Positions 16,470 through 25,412 of a stretch of 41,877 nt of DNA are shown here, in pieces. The translations under genes were made by a program, and so were the position numbers. Origin of the DNA: Deltaproteobacteria bacterium RIFCSPLOWO2_12_FULL_60_19 (lineage in GTDB: Bacteria; Desulfobacterota; Binatia; UBA9968); assembly GCA_001798595.1 (NCBI GenBank), contig MGSS01000136.1, positions 1-41,877 on the forward strand, written 5' to 3'. Position 1 is the first letter of the stretch, and every line of letters begins with the position of its first letter. Under the pieces are notes generated by a model, which saw nothing but the letters and a program-made list of their open reading frames with translations, was not told the origin of the DNA and searched no databases.

Positions 16470-16480
16470 GAGGTGCAAAG

Positions 16481-17438
<958 letters not shown>

Positions 17439-17440
<2 letters not shown>

Positions 17441-17498
17441 TTTTGAATTTCGAACGATGAGCTTTGAATTCAAAATTAAAAATTCGCAATTCAAAATT
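17439..17498. repeat. Heptamer-iterated hairpin spanning the msrQ start
   Basis: Four heptamers run in phase from 17441 (TTTTGAA, TTTCGAA, CGATGAG, CTTTGAA), followed from 17469 by TTCAAAA, TTAAAAA, TTCGCAA, TTCAAAA. The outer arms (17439-17452 and 17485-17498) pair in 13 of 14 positions; TTTGAATTCAAA (17463-17474) is a perfect palindrome. The AT-rich element contains the msrQ start codon and encodes its first residues. Confidence 0.7.
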
Positions 17499-18110
17499 TT
17501 AAAGGCAGCGGCCTTCGCCGCCTGCTCGATCCCGCTGGCGCTGCTCATCTACAACGGCTACACGGACGGGCTCGGCGTCAACCCGATCGAAACCATCACC
17601 CGCTCGACCGGCAAATGGACGCTTATTTTTCTGCTTATCACGCTCGGTGTGACGCCGCTGCGCAGGATCACGGGTTGGCAGTGGCTGATTAAGTTCCGCC
17701 GCATGCTCGGCCTGTACGCCTTCTTCTGTGCCCTGCTCCACTTCACCACCTACATCTGGCTCGATCAGTTTTTCGATCTTATGGAAATCGCCAAAGATAT
17801 TCCCAAGCGCCCGTTCATCACCGTAGGCTTCGCGAGTTTTGTATTGTTAATTCCGCTCGCGGTCACTTCGACGAGCGGCATGGTGAGGCGCTTGGGAAAA
17901 CGCTGGCAGCAGCTCCACCGGCTGATCTACCTGATCGCTATCGGCGGAGTGATTCATTACCTCTGGCTGGTGAAAGCCGACACGAGAAAGCCGCTCATCT
18001 ACGGCGCGATTTTGGGAGCGCTGCTCGGCTATCGCCTGCTGGCAAAATGGCGCGTTGGAGAATTTTTCGCCAGGAGATTTGCCCTCTCTCCAGCAGCAAA
18101 AGAAGAATAA
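17457..18110 (+). CDS. msrQ: MsrPQ haem-binding membrane subunit
   Basis: A 217-residue inner-membrane cytochrome b-like protein (ferric-reductase-like transmembrane fold) that passes quinol- or flavin-derived electrons to MsrP. About six hydrophobic helices are seen, with likely haem-binding histidines in ALLHFTTYIW and in QQLHRLIYLIAIGGVIHYLW. The segment TRSTGKWTLIFLLITLGVTPLRR is characteristic. The only usable start is ATG 17457, 16 bases after msrP. The first 15 or so residues (MSFEFKIKNSQFKIL) come from an AT-rich repeat and look added to the normal N-terminus. Confidence 0.94.
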   Translation: MSFEFKIKNSQFKILKAAAFAACSIPLALLIYNGYTDGLGVNPIETITRSTGKWTLIFLLITLGVTPLRRITGWQWLIKFRRMLGLYAFFCALLHFTTYIWLDQFFDLMEIAKDIPKRPFITVGFASFVLLIPLAVTSTSGMVRRLGKRWQQLHRLIYLIAIGGVIHYLWLVKADTRKPLIYGAILGALLGYRLLAKWRVGEFFARRFALSPAAKEE

Positions 18111-18262
18111 GATGAGTGCCCTCGCATAGAGTCACACAACGAACCCGCGCGCCCAAAGAGACCGCACGTGTCCCGTTTTGATTGCTACACAGCCTGTCGC
18201 ACTGGCCCTAATGCAAAAGACTTTGCAGGCCGTGCATCCGAGAACCTAGAAAAACCGTCCTA

Positions 18263-18721
18263 TTACTCGCGTAAAAAAGGCTCTATCCACTTCCTAAAAA
18301 GTTTAAGCCCATCCGCGGGCACAACGATCGGAAAATCAACAAGAGTTTTGACGCCCGGATGCATGAAATCGCGCGTGTTCCATGTGACAAACGCCGATAC
18401 CTTTGCAAGGTGAGCCGAGCAAAGAATCGAAGCATCGCCCTTGGCTAACTTAAGCAAGAATGGTTTAACCTGATCGGCTGTTGGATTTGGCGCGATCTCG
18501 GGGCCAAGATGTTTCCAGAGGTTGCGACTATCCTGGATGAGTTCTGGAAATTTTCCGGATAGAACCCTGTCAACCTCGATAATCACTTCCTCCGAAACCA
18601 GCATCCGAACGGCCCCGCCTTCAACCAAACGCACCAGCTCCCCGGCAGCGCCCTCGGGGGAAAGCAAGGCAGCGATATAGACACTCGTGTCGAAGAAAAT
18701 CCGATATTGGGGAACAGCCAT
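18263..18721 (-). CDS. vapC: PIN-domain toxin (PIN_3/VapC-like)
   Basis: A 152-residue PIN-domain ribonuclease. Acidic residues are in place: D11 in IFFDTSVYIAA, E49 in VIIEVDRVL, D96 in AKGDASIL and D118 in WNTRDF. The subgroup with VIIEVDRVLSGKFPE is the PIN_3-like class often paired with AbrB-type antitoxins. Its ATG abuts the stop codon of the antitoxin (no gap). Sequence unrelated beyond the fold to the first PIN toxin in the window, so this is an independent module. Confidence 0.85.
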   Translation of the reverse strand: MAVPQYRIFFDTSVYIAALLSPEGAAGELVRLVEGGAVRMLVSEEVIIEVDRVLSGKFPELIQDSRNLWKHLGPEIAPNPTADQVKPFLLKLAKGDASILCSAHLAKVSAFVTWNTRDFMHPGVKTLVDFPIVVPADGLKLFRKWIEPFLRE

Positions 18722-18964
18722 CTAGGAATCTTTATGCCGGATCTTTTTCAGATCCTTCAAAAGATCATTCAGCGTAATCCTCTTTTCGTGAGCTGCCTTT
18801 ACGAACCTTGCCGAAGTGGCTTCATAAACGGAAGGTCTTGGGGTCAACAAAATCCCGTCACCTACTTTGGCAACCGACAATACGGAATCCTTGGAAAGGC
18901 GCAATGATTCCCTAATGTCCGCCGGAATCGTTACCTGCCCCTTTTCCCTCATGCGTGTAACCAT
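18722..18964 (-). CDS. vapB: AbrB/SpoVT-type antitoxin
   Basis: An 80-residue protein with the swapped-hairpin AbrB fold at the N-terminus: MREKGQVTIPADIRESL, then LRLSKDSVLSVAKVGDGILLTP. The C-terminal 35 residues (about 45-80), including SARFVKAAHEKRITLNDLL, likely wrap the toxin. It is directly followed by the PIN gene. GGAGAAGGACC precedes the ATG. It probably autoregulates through the tandem repeats immediately upstream. Confidence 0.85.
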   Translation of the reverse strand: MVTRMREKGQVTIPADIRESLRLSKDSVLSVAKVGDGILLTPRPSVYEATSARFVKAAHEKRITLNDLLKDLKKIRHKDS

Positions 18965-18978
18965 GGTCCTTCTCCACT

Positions 18979-19006
18979 TTTCCTACTATTTCTTACTTTC
19001 CTACTA
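18979..19006 (-). promoter_or_regulatory. Candidate operator: three tandem TTTCYTACT units
   Basis: On the plus strand TTTCCTACTA (18979), TTTCTTACT (18989) and TTTCCTACTA (18997) follow with 8-10 base spacing, ending 15 bases upstream of the antitoxin start. Directly repeated half-sites suit an AbrB-fold repressor that binds as oligomers. Function is inferred from position. Confidence 0.45.
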
Positions 19007-19039
19007 AGGGGTACCATGAATTGCGGGGAATTTCAAGGG

Positions 19040-19807
19040 TTACCTGCCTAAGCTCCCGCGTTCTGTTTCGTCCAGGACCGCCTGGAAGATCGCGCCGTAG
19101 AGATCGACGGAGGTCATGGCGCAATAGTCGAGACTGTAGCCGGGCCGGGTTTCGCCCATCCCGTCTTCCAGGAGCCGCTGCAAAACCATCCGCCGGAAGC
19201 TCCCGTGTCCCATCACGCCGTCGTGCTCTTTGAGATCAGCCTCCTCGTGCGTGGAGAAGTAAACCGCCTGTGCGGGCGTCAGGCCGTAGTGGGTTGTCAG
19301 CGCCTTGTAGAACTCCGCCGACCAGTAACCGAATTGTTCCTCCGTCGCGCCGGCGGCGTAGAATTCCGCGACCGTCCCTTCCCAGACAATCGCGCGCTTG
19401 TAGTCGAGATGGGCGCGGAACTCGGCGAGCATCGGCGACAAGAAGATCTCGTCCTCGGTGACGCCTAAAGCCCGTGCCGTCTCGATCACGACGTGGACGT
19501 GTCCGGGCGGCTTGGGATGGATCAGCTCGTCGGCGAGCTTGCCGGCCATCAATGTCATCAGGTCGCGGTGCTTGCGGAAGAAAGCGATGTGTTTGTGATA
19601 GGAAGCGCATTCAAGCGTGTTGATCTCGATGGTGAACGAGCCCCAGTTTCTAAAAAACAGCCGCAGCGCCTCTTTCAACAGTTTCCCCGATCGAAGCTGC
19701 CGCATGAACGGCGCATCGGTGATCCGCTCCTTCCACCTTCCGGCTACTTTCCGGTAATGCTCATCGACGAAGGCCTTCGCCTCGTTGCTGCTCATTGGCT
19801 GCGTCAT
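19040..19807 (-). CDS. Haem-oxygenase-fold iron enzyme (TenA/PqqC/CADD-like)
   Basis: A 255-residue all-helical protein of the TenA/PqqC/iron-containing redox enzyme superfamily. Potential metal ligands are the Glu in NTLECASYHKH, the Glu in VWEGTVAEFYA and the cluster HEEADLKEHDG near the C-terminus, comparable to the diiron ligands of CADD and UndA. The start at 19807 is chosen because the upstream 27 codons are low-complexity sequence derived from a heptamer repeat. No pqqABDE or thiamine genes are in the window, so PQQ or thiamine synthesis is unlikely; a diiron oxygenase or oxidase acting on a small molecule is possible. It follows a gentisate-dioxygenase-like gene. Confidence 0.68.
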   Translation of the reverse strand: MTQPMSSNEAKAFVDEHYRKVAGRWKERITDAPFMRQLRSGKLLKEALRLFFRNWGSFTIEINTLECASYHKHIAFFRKHRDLMTLMAGKLADELIHPKPPGHVHVVIETARALGVTEDEIFLSPMLAEFRAHLDYKRAIVWEGTVAEFYAAGATEEQFGYWSAEFYKALTTHYGLTPAQAVYFSTHEEADLKEHDGVMGHGSFRRMVLQRLLEDGMGETRPGYSLDYCAMTSVDLYGAIFQAVLDETERGSLGR

Positions 19808-19847
19808 CTCGCCATCTCTCCGTTCTCTGCCATCAGCGCCCTCTCTC

Positions 19848-19943
19848 CTGCCTTCTGCCTTCTTTATTTTGCATTTTTCACTTTGCACTTTTCATTTTGC
19901 ATTTTGCCCGTTGCGCTTTGCCCTTTGCGCTATGCGCTTGGCT
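19848..19943. repeat. Tandem heptamer array
   Basis: Two CTGCCTT heptamers (19848-19861) and then, in a shifted phase, ten heptamers from 19867 to 19936: TTTTGCA, TTTTTCA, CTTTGCA, CTTTTCA, TTTTGCA, TTTTGCC, CGTTGCG, CTTTGCC, CTTTGCG, CTATGCG. The phase does not slip inside the ten units. It fills the 142-base spacer between the gentisate-dioxygenase-like gene and the haem-oxygenase-fold gene. It is not organised as an inverted repeat. Confidence 0.75.
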
Positions 19944-19949
19944 TTCTCC

Positions 19950-20978
19950 TTACGCCGCCTCTTCCCTATAGAACCCCAGCGCCTCCATCGCCGGCCGGTC
20001 GTTCATCGAGAAGAGAATCGCCTCATCGCGCGAGCTGTTGCCGTGATGGTGCGTGCGCCACAAGGGGACGGTGAACGAATCGCCCTCGCGCCAGTCGAAG
20101 CGGGTATCGCCTGCCCTCCCTCCCGCAGGCGGGCCGACCACGGTAAATCCGCTGCCGCGGAACGCGTGGTAGATCACGGTGCTCGTGTGGCGGTGAGACT
20201 TAGTCGCTTCCCCCGGCCTCAGCATCTGGATCTCGCAGGAAAACGTCGGCAGCGTCGGGCCGCCGGTCATGGGATTGACGTAGCGCAGCAACAAACCATC
20301 GTAGGGATCGCCGGAATTTTCTCCCAGCGCCCTGAACGTCTTCTCCGTATCCTCCCAGCGGTAGCGGTACGGCGGCGGCTGTTGCGCGCCCTGCTTGATC
20401 CAGCTTGGCCGCACTGCGCCGAGCTCATGGCGGGAAAAATCCACGGGTCGCGTGATGGACTGTTGCTCCGCGCCGAAAACTTCGGCGGAGCCGACCTCCA
20501 ACAAACCCATCAGCGGCGCCTCGATGCCGTCGAGCCAGATGATCGGCTCGTTCGAGCCGTTATAGTGGTCGTGCCACGTCCGGCTCGGCGTCGTGATGAA
20601 ATCCCCCGGCTCCATCGAAAACGGCTCCCCCTCCACCGTCGTCTGCGCGCCGCCTCCCTTGAGCACGAAGCGTATCGCGCCCATCGTGTGGCGGTGCGCG
20701 CGGGCGATCTCGCCGGGGTTGACGAGCTGCACGCCGGCGGCGATGGTGTGCGTGGTGCGGACCTTTCCGGGAGAGCGAAAGGCGATGAAGCGTCGCATCG
20801 AGTCTTCCGGGCCGAGAACCTCGCCGGCCTCCCGGATAACGCTATAAACGTCGTCCCAACGCCAGAGACACGGCTCGAAGGACGATTTCGGCTCGAACGC
20901 TTCGCTACGCGGGATGCCCCAGTAGCCGACGAGATTCAATTTCTCTAACTTTTGGTTTAGCTCGTCAATCTTGCTCAT
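19950..20978 (-). CDS. Gentisate 1,2-dioxygenase-like bicupin
   Basis: A 342-residue protein with two cupin domains. The N-terminal cupin has the iron-ligand pattern AHRHTMGAIRFVLKG and later PGDFITTPSRTWHDHYN; the C-terminal one has SHRHTSTVIYHAFRG. This is the layout of gentisate 1,2-dioxygenase, which cleaves gentisate to maleylpyruvate, and of the related salicylate and hydroxynaphthoate dioxygenases. The ATG at 20978 has GGAAGGAGGG eight bases upstream. No maleylpyruvate isomerase or fumarylpyruvate hydrolase gene is visible nearby, so the substrate is uncertain. It may form an operon with the downstream haem-oxygenase-fold gene. Confidence 0.83.
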   Translation of the reverse strand: MSKIDELNQKLEKLNLVGYWGIPRSEAFEPKSSFEPCLWRWDDVYSVIREAGEVLGPEDSMRRFIAFRSPGKVRTTHTIAAGVQLVNPGEIARAHRHTMGAIRFVLKGGGAQTTVEGEPFSMEPGDFITTPSRTWHDHYNGSNEPIIWLDGIEAPLMGLLEVGSAEVFGAEQQSITRPVDFSRHELGAVRPSWIKQGAQQPPPYRYRWEDTEKTFRALGENSGDPYDGLLLRYVNPMTGGPTLPTFSCEIQMLRPGEATKSHRHTSTVIYHAFRGSGFTVVGPPAGGRAGDTRFDWREGDSFTVPLWRTHHHGNSSRDEAILFSMNDRPAMEALGFYREEAA

Positions 20979-21070
20979 CCGGTCCGCCCTCCTTCCGCGC
21001 AAGCCTCGCTCGGCCCCTTTTACGACGCGGGCAACGTCAAAGTCAACGCGTCCTCACCCCGCCGCTCTCC

Positions 21071-21153
21071 AGGACCGAGTGCTGAGCAATGAGCGCCGAG
21101 CTTTCCTCCCTCTCCGCCTCAGTCCTCGGTCCTCCTTACTCAGCACTTTTCAG
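21071..21153. repeat. Heptamer-iterated inverted element
   Basis: Left: ACCGAGT, GCTGAGC, AATGAGC, GCCGAGC in strict seven-base phase from 21074. Right: CTCAGTC, CTCGGTC, CTCCTTA, CTCAGCA, CTTTTCA from 21118. AGGACCGAG (21071) pairs with CTCGGTCCT (21125) and AGTGCTGAG with CTCAGCACT, both exact nine-base matches that are mutually exclusive. It fills the gap after the MFS exporter gene. Confidence 0.7.
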
Positions 21154-22367
21154 CTTTCAGCCGCCGTAAGCCGGGTGATCCGCTTCGCCATCAAGCCGAC
21201 GACCGCCGCAGCGATCAGCCCGCCGGCGACGACCGCGCCGGGCGCGCCTAGGACAGCCGCGACCAGCCCGACTTGCGCATGGCCCATAAACGGGCCTCCG
21301 ATGACGAAGACGTGGACCAGCCCTTGCACGCGTCCTCGCAACTCGTCGGGCGTCGCCATCTGGATCAGCGTCATCCTGAGCGTCTCGCCCATCGCGTCGA
21401 ACCCGCCCAGGAAAAACGCGACCAGAAAGGAGAAAGCGAACGAGCGCGAGAGAGCGAACGCGATGAGGCCCGCCGTGTAGAGCAGCGTGATCGAGACGAT
21501 GAGCCGCGCCTTGCCTCTTGGGTTTCCGAGCGCCATGACGACGCCCGACCCGACCAGCGCGCCCATCGCCGGCGCGCCCAAAAGCGCGCCGAGCCCTGGG
21601 GCGCCGACGCCGAGAATGTCCTTTGCAAAGACCGGCATCATCGCCCGGTAGGCGCCGAAAAACGTGACGCAGGTGTCCATGACGAGCATCCCTAAGATCA
21701 GAGGATTGTTCCGCACAAACACAAAACCTTCCAGGAGGCTTTTGAGGGCCGGCTCTTTTTTCGTCGCCGGCAACACCTGCCCCAGCCGCATTGAGAGAAG
21801 GCAGCCGATGATGGCCAGAAAGCTCGCCGCGTCCAGATAATAGGCCCACCGGACTCCCGCCCAGGCGATCACCACTCCGCCGACGAACGGCCCGGCCAGC
21901 AGCGCGGTTTGACGCAGCGTCACGTTCAAAGCGAACGCCGTGGCGAGATGCTCGCGCGGCACGAGATTGGGGATCATCGCGCTGCGCGTCGGCTGGTCGA
22001 AAGTCATCAGCGCGGTGGAAAAAAACGTGACGGCATAGATGTGCCAGACTCGAATGACGCCGAGATCGGTGAGCAGCCCGAGGAGAAACGAGAGCGCCAT
22101 CGCGAGAAGCTGCGTGGCGATGAGCAACCGTCGCCGGTCCATGCGGTCGGCGAGTAATCCGCCGGTCAGCGCGCTGACGATTACCGGCAGCGCGCGGAAA
22201 AGGCCGACCAGGCCGAGCTGCAAAGGCGATCCCGTAATCTCGTAAATCTGCCAGGCCAGGGCGACCGTCGTGAGCTGGCTGCCTATGCCGGAGATGAGCA
22301 GGCTCGACCAGAAAAGACCGAAGTCGCGCTGCGCCAAGACGTGCCAAGGCTTCACTCGGACTTGCAT
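21150..22367 (-). CDS. MFS exporter, EntS-like (MFS_3)
   Basis: A 405-residue major facilitator with about 12 membrane segments and the EntS-like start WHVLAQRDFGLFWSSLL. The motif A loop is GGLLADRMDRRRLL. It is a paralogue of the exporter at 3047-4300. It faces away from the BtuF-like gene at 22417, with 49 bases between their starts, so the two may share a bidirectional regulatory region; an AT-rich stretch is visible there. Substrate unknown; siderophore- or corrinoid-type molecules are conceivable given the neighbour. Confidence 0.87.
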   Translation of the reverse strand: MQVRVKPWHVLAQRDFGLFWSSLLISGIGSQLTTVALAWQIYEITGSPLQLGLVGLFRALPVIVSALTGGLLADRMDRRRLLIATQLLAMALSFLLGLLTDLGVIRVWHIYAVTFFSTALMTFDQPTRSAMIPNLVPREHLATAFALNVTLRQTALLAGPFVGGVVIAWAGVRWAYYLDAASFLAIIGCLLSMRLGQVLPATKKEPALKSLLEGFVFVRNNPLILGMLVMDTCVTFFGAYRAMMPVFAKDILGVGAPGLGALLGAPAMGALVGSGVVMALGNPRGKARLIVSITLLYTAGLIAFALSRSFAFSFLVAFFLGGFDAMGETLRMTLIQMATPDELRGRVQGLVHVFVIGGPFMGHAQVGLVAAVLGAPGAVVAGGLIAAAVVGLMAKRITRLTAAES

Positions 22368-22416
22368 AGAAATTTTTTGACTAGCACAATTTAAACTTTT
22401 AGGCTAATGATGCGGC

Positions 22417-23370
22417 ATGCGCATCTGCTCCCTTCTCCCCAGCGCCACGGAGATCGCTTTTGCCTTGGGATTGGGCGACGAGATCGTCGGCGTCACGCAC
22501 GAATGCGACTATCCGCCTGAGGCGAAGGAGAAGCGCGTCGTCGTAAAAAGCGCGATCGACTCGGAGAAGCTGGCAAGCCGAGACATCGACGAGAGCGTTC
22601 AGCGCCACGTGCGGGAGCGGAAAGGCATCTACGCCATCGACCTGCTGAGATTCCGCGCGGCAAACCCGGACTATATCATCACCCAGGATCTCTGCGACGT
22701 CTGCGCTTTGGATTACCACGAAGTGATGGAGGCGGTGAAATGGCTCACGGCCCCTCCGAAGATCGTCTCCCTCGCGCCGACCCGGCTCGCCGACGTTCTC
22801 CGCGACATCGAGCGCATCGGCGTGAGCGCCGGCAAGCAGGTCGCCGCCAACGAGCTGGTGCGCCGGTTGGGGGAGCGGATCGAGCGCGTGCGGGAACGAG
22901 CCTCACGCGCCAGGTCGCGTCCACGCGTAGTCTGCATCGAATGGCTCGATCCCCTTTACAGCGCGGGCCACTGGGTGCCGGAGATGGTGGAGTTGGCCGG
23001 CGGCGTCGACGGCCTTGGCAAGAAGGGCAAGCCGTCCGAAGAGATCGCTTGGGAGACGGTGCGCGAATTCGCCCCTGAGGTGATCGTTCTCATGCCGTGC
23101 GGCTTCGACGTCGCGCGTACGCTGCGAGAGCTGCCGTCGGTTCAGGACCGGCCGGGATGGGGCAAGCTGCCCGCGGTGAAGGCGGGGAGAGTTTTCGCCG
23201 TCAACGGCTCCGCCTATTTCAACCGTCCCGGCCCTCGTCTTGTTGACGGGCTGGAGATCCTCGCCCAGATCGTCCATCCGGAGATTTTCTCTTCCCGGCC
23301 GCCACTGGAAGCGGCCCAGCAACTCAGTCGGCAGGCGGCAGTCAGCAGTAAGCAGCAAACAGATGTTTGA
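22417..23370 (+). CDS. BtuF-like cobalamin/metallophore-binding protein
   Basis: A 317-residue protein of the BtuF/FecB periplasmic-binding fold. The N-terminal RICSLLPSATEIAFALGLGDEIVGVTHECD and the later PGWGKLPAVKAGRVFAVNG are typical of the cobalamin-binding subgroup. No signal peptide or lipobox precedes the domain, as in many annotated cobalamin-binding proteins of this subgroup, and no BtuCD genes are adjacent, so transport is not assured. The last 20 or so residues (AAQQLSRQAAVSSKQQTDV) are encoded by an iterated repeat and are probably not part of the fold. Confidence 0.78.
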   Translation: MRICSLLPSATEIAFALGLGDEIVGVTHECDYPPEAKEKRVVVKSAIDSEKLASRDIDESVQRHVRERKGIYAIDLLRFRAANPDYIITQDLCDVCALDYHEVMEAVKWLTAPPKIVSLAPTRLADVLRDIERIGVSAGKQVAANELVRRLGERIERVRERASRARSRPRVVCIEWLDPLYSAGHWVPEMVELAGGVDGLGKKGKPSEEIAWETVREFAPEVIVLMPCGFDVARTLRELPSVQDRPGWGKLPAVKAGRVFAVNGSAYFNRPGPRLVDGLEILAQIVHPEIFSSRPPLEAAQQLSRQAAVSSKQQTDV

Positions 23371-23407
23371 GATTTTTCCGGCATACTGCATACTGCCTAC
23401 TGCCGAC
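23327..23407. repeat. Heptamer-iterated hairpin at the end of the BtuF-like gene
   Basis: Left arm AGTCGGC, AGGCGGC, AGTCAGC, AGTAAGC, AGCAAAC in seven-base phase from 23326; right arm TACTGCA, TACTGCC, TACTGCC from 23384. Positions 23327-23350 pair with 23384-23407 in 20 of 24 places. The left arm is inside the upstream reading frame, whose stop codon lies in the loop. It could act as a terminator or RNA-stabilising hairpin; no clear U tract follows. Confidence 0.75.
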
Positions 23408-23428
23408 TTCGAATAGTCCACCACCGCC

Positions 23429-24799
23429 GTGGAACCTGAAGCAAACCTCCACAATGACGACCCGGCCTCCTCTCACTTAAAAGACATCTTTCGGCTAGCG
23501 ATTCCCGCGATGCTGGCGATCGCCAGCGATCCGATCTTTCTCCTCGCCGATACGGCCATGATCGGTCATCTCGGCGTGGAGCCGCTCGCCGCCCGCGCAA
23601 TCGCGTCGTCTCTGCTCGGCGGCGTCTACTGGGTCTTCGCCTTCCTCATCTTCGGCACCACCACTCTGGTCGCTTTTCATCGCGGCGCCGACGAGCCGGA
23701 GAGCTGCGGCGAGATCTGCCTGCACGCCCTTTTTCTCGCCGTCTCAGGAGGAATCGCGGTGGCGATTCTCGGGATTATCTTCGCGCCCCATCTGTACCGC
23801 TTGATGGGCGCGGCGCCCGAGGTGCTGGCGCAAGGCGTGGCCTATTTTCGCGTCCGCATCGCCGGAACTCCGTTCACTTTTATCTTGTTTGCCGCCGTCG
23901 GCTTTCTCCGAGGCGTCCAGGACGTGCGGACTCCGATGGCGATCGCCTTTATCGTGAACGGCCTCAACATCGTTCTCGACTACTTTTTAATTTACGGCGG
24001 GCTCGGCCTGCCTGCGCTCGGCCTCCAAGGCGCCGCGATCGCGACGCTTGCTTGCCAGATCCTCGCCGGCGTCATTTGCCTCGGTATTCTCTTTTTTTCC
24101 TCGTATGCCTCCCAATACGGGCTCGGCCGCTGGCCGTTCAACGCGCGCAGAATGCTTTCTCTGTTCCGCATCGGCCGCGATCTCGCCGTGCGCACCGGCG
24201 CGCTCCGTTTTTCGCTGGTCTTCGCCACCGGCACGGTCGCGCGCATGGGGACGGCGACTTTAACCGGCCACGAGATTGCTCTCCAGCTCTTCCTGCTCTC
24301 CTCGGACACCATCGACGGCATCGCCGTGGCGGGACAAACGCTCGCCGCCAGGCATCTGGGAAGAAACAGACCGGATCGGGCTTACCGGATGGGAAGGACG
24401 TTAATTGTTTGCGGTTCCGTGGCCGGACTTCTGTTCGGCGTCGGATACCTGCTGTTTCAGCAGCCCTTGATCGCGCTGTTTACGCGCAGCGTTGAAGTCG
24501 CCGGCATACTCGGCGTCGGGATTATCATCCTGCTAGCGCTCTGCCAGCCAATTAACGGCGCGGTGTTCGCCTCCGACGGATTGCTCATCGGGGCCCACGA
24601 TACGCGCTATCTCATGTGGGCGATGCTGATCGGCGCGCTGGGTATCTTTGTCCCGATCGCCTGGGCCTCTCTCCACTGGCAGTGGGGACTCGCGGGCGTG
24701 TGGGCAGGCCTCAGTCTCTTGATGGTCTGGCGTCTGGCAACCAATCTCGCGCGCTTCTTAAGCAGGCGCTGGATACTCGCTTCGCCCGCGAGGCGCTAG
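23429..24799 (+). CDS. MATE-family efflux transporter (DinF-like)
   Basis: A 456-residue multidrug and toxin extrusion protein with 12 hydrophobic segments in two halves. The first helix pair FRLAIPAMLAIASDPIFLLADTAMIGHLG and the later second-half GHEIALQLFLLSSDTIDGIAVAGQTLAARHLG are DinF-like. It uses a Na+ or H+ gradient to export cationic or amphipathic compounds. The likely start is GTG 23429, just after the hairpin repeat. Confidence 0.9.
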   Translation: MEPEANLHNDDPASSHLKDIFRLAIPAMLAIASDPIFLLADTAMIGHLGVEPLAARAIASSLLGGVYWVFAFLIFGTTTLVAFHRGADEPESCGEICLHALFLAVSGGIAVAILGIIFAPHLYRLMGAAPEVLAQGVAYFRVRIAGTPFTFILFAAVGFLRGVQDVRTPMAIAFIVNGLNIVLDYFLIYGGLGLPALGLQGAAIATLACQILAGVICLGILFFSSYASQYGLGRWPFNARRMLSLFRIGRDLAVRTGALRFSLVFATGTVARMGTATLTGHEIALQLFLLSSDTIDGIAVAGQTLAARHLGRNRPDRAYRMGRTLIVCGSVAGLLFGVGYLLFQQPLIALFTRSVEVAGILGVGIIILLALCQPINGAVFASDGLLIGAHDTRYLMWAMLIGALGIFVPIAWASLHWQWGLAGVWAGLSLLMVWRLATNLARFLSRRWILASPARR

Positions 24800-24860
24800 C
24801 AGGGAGACGCCAGCCGCCAGTCTATTTGCGGGACCGGACTGAAATGTTTACAATGACGCG

Positions 24861-25412
24861 GTGAACTTCGAGCTGGTTCTGCGATCGCTCATCGCGGAGT
24901 TTGATCGTCTGCAAATTCGCTGCGCCGCGATCGGCGGATTCGCCCTGGGAGTCCTGGGCGCGCCCAGGCAGACCATGGATCTGGACTTTCTCGTGCATCG
25001 CGATGACTTGACAAAACTCGACGGGGCGCTGACGGGCCTGGGATATCGGCGGATCGTCCGCACGGAAAATGTTTCCCAATATCGCCACGACAACGAGGTT
25101 TGGGGCTCCGTGGATTTCATCCATGCCTTCCGCAAAATTTCGCTGGCGATGCTCCAGCGGGCGAAGAGCTATCCGGCTTTCGGCGGCGCGCAAAGCGTGA
25201 AGGCCGTCGAGCCGGAAGACGTGATCGGCTTAAAAGTTCAGGCCATGTCGAATGACCCGGCCCGAAAGTCGCAGGAGCTGAGCGACATTGAAAGACTCGC
25301 GGCGCGATACGGCGCTAAGCTGGACTGGGATCGGGTTCAGGAGTTTTACGACCTCTTCGGACTTGGAGAAGAAGCTAAAAAGCTAAAGGATCGCTTCGGC
25401 CATGCTCAGTGA
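24861..25412 (+). CDS. Nucleotidyltransferase-fold protein (AbiEii/DUF6036-like)
   Basis: A 183-residue protein with the minimal nucleotidyltransferase signature: GGFALGVLG at 25-33, then D40 and D42 in QTMDLDFLVHRDD. A later segment EPEDVIGLKVQAMSNDPARKSQELSDIERL matches the helix that follows in AbiEii-like and related proteins. The most plausible start is GTG 24861. It overlaps the next small gene by 11 bases, suggesting a paired system. It could be a toxin that modifies RNA or a solitary metabolic transferase. Confidence 0.72.
   Translation: MNFELVLRSLIAEFDRLQIRCAAIGGFALGVLGAPRQTMDLDFLVHRDDLTKLDGALTGLGYRRIVRTENVSQYRHDNEVWGSVDFIHAFRKISLAMLQRAKSYPAFGGAQSVKAVEPEDVIGLKVQAMSNDPARKSQELSDIERLAARYGAKLDWDRVQEFYDLFGLGEEAKKLKDRFGHAQ

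Noticed and set aside
15999-16478. A histidine-rich frame on the minus strand of the Met-rich gene, resembling a metal-binding protein.
   Set aside because: Repeated ATG codons on the plus strand read as CAT (His) on the other; the plus-strand gene has a ribosome site, signal peptide and operon context.
16265-16480. N-terminal extension of MsrP through the Met-rich gene.
   Set aside because: Asp/Arg-rich shadow of ATG repeats; the Tat signal only functions near the N-terminus and the ATG at 16481 precedes it directly.
19040-19807. Annotation as PqqC in a PQQ biosynthesis cluster.
   Set aside because: No pqqA, pqqB, pqqD or pqqE nearby, and ligand pattern is closer to diiron haem-oxygenase-fold enzymes; kept as a superfamily call only.
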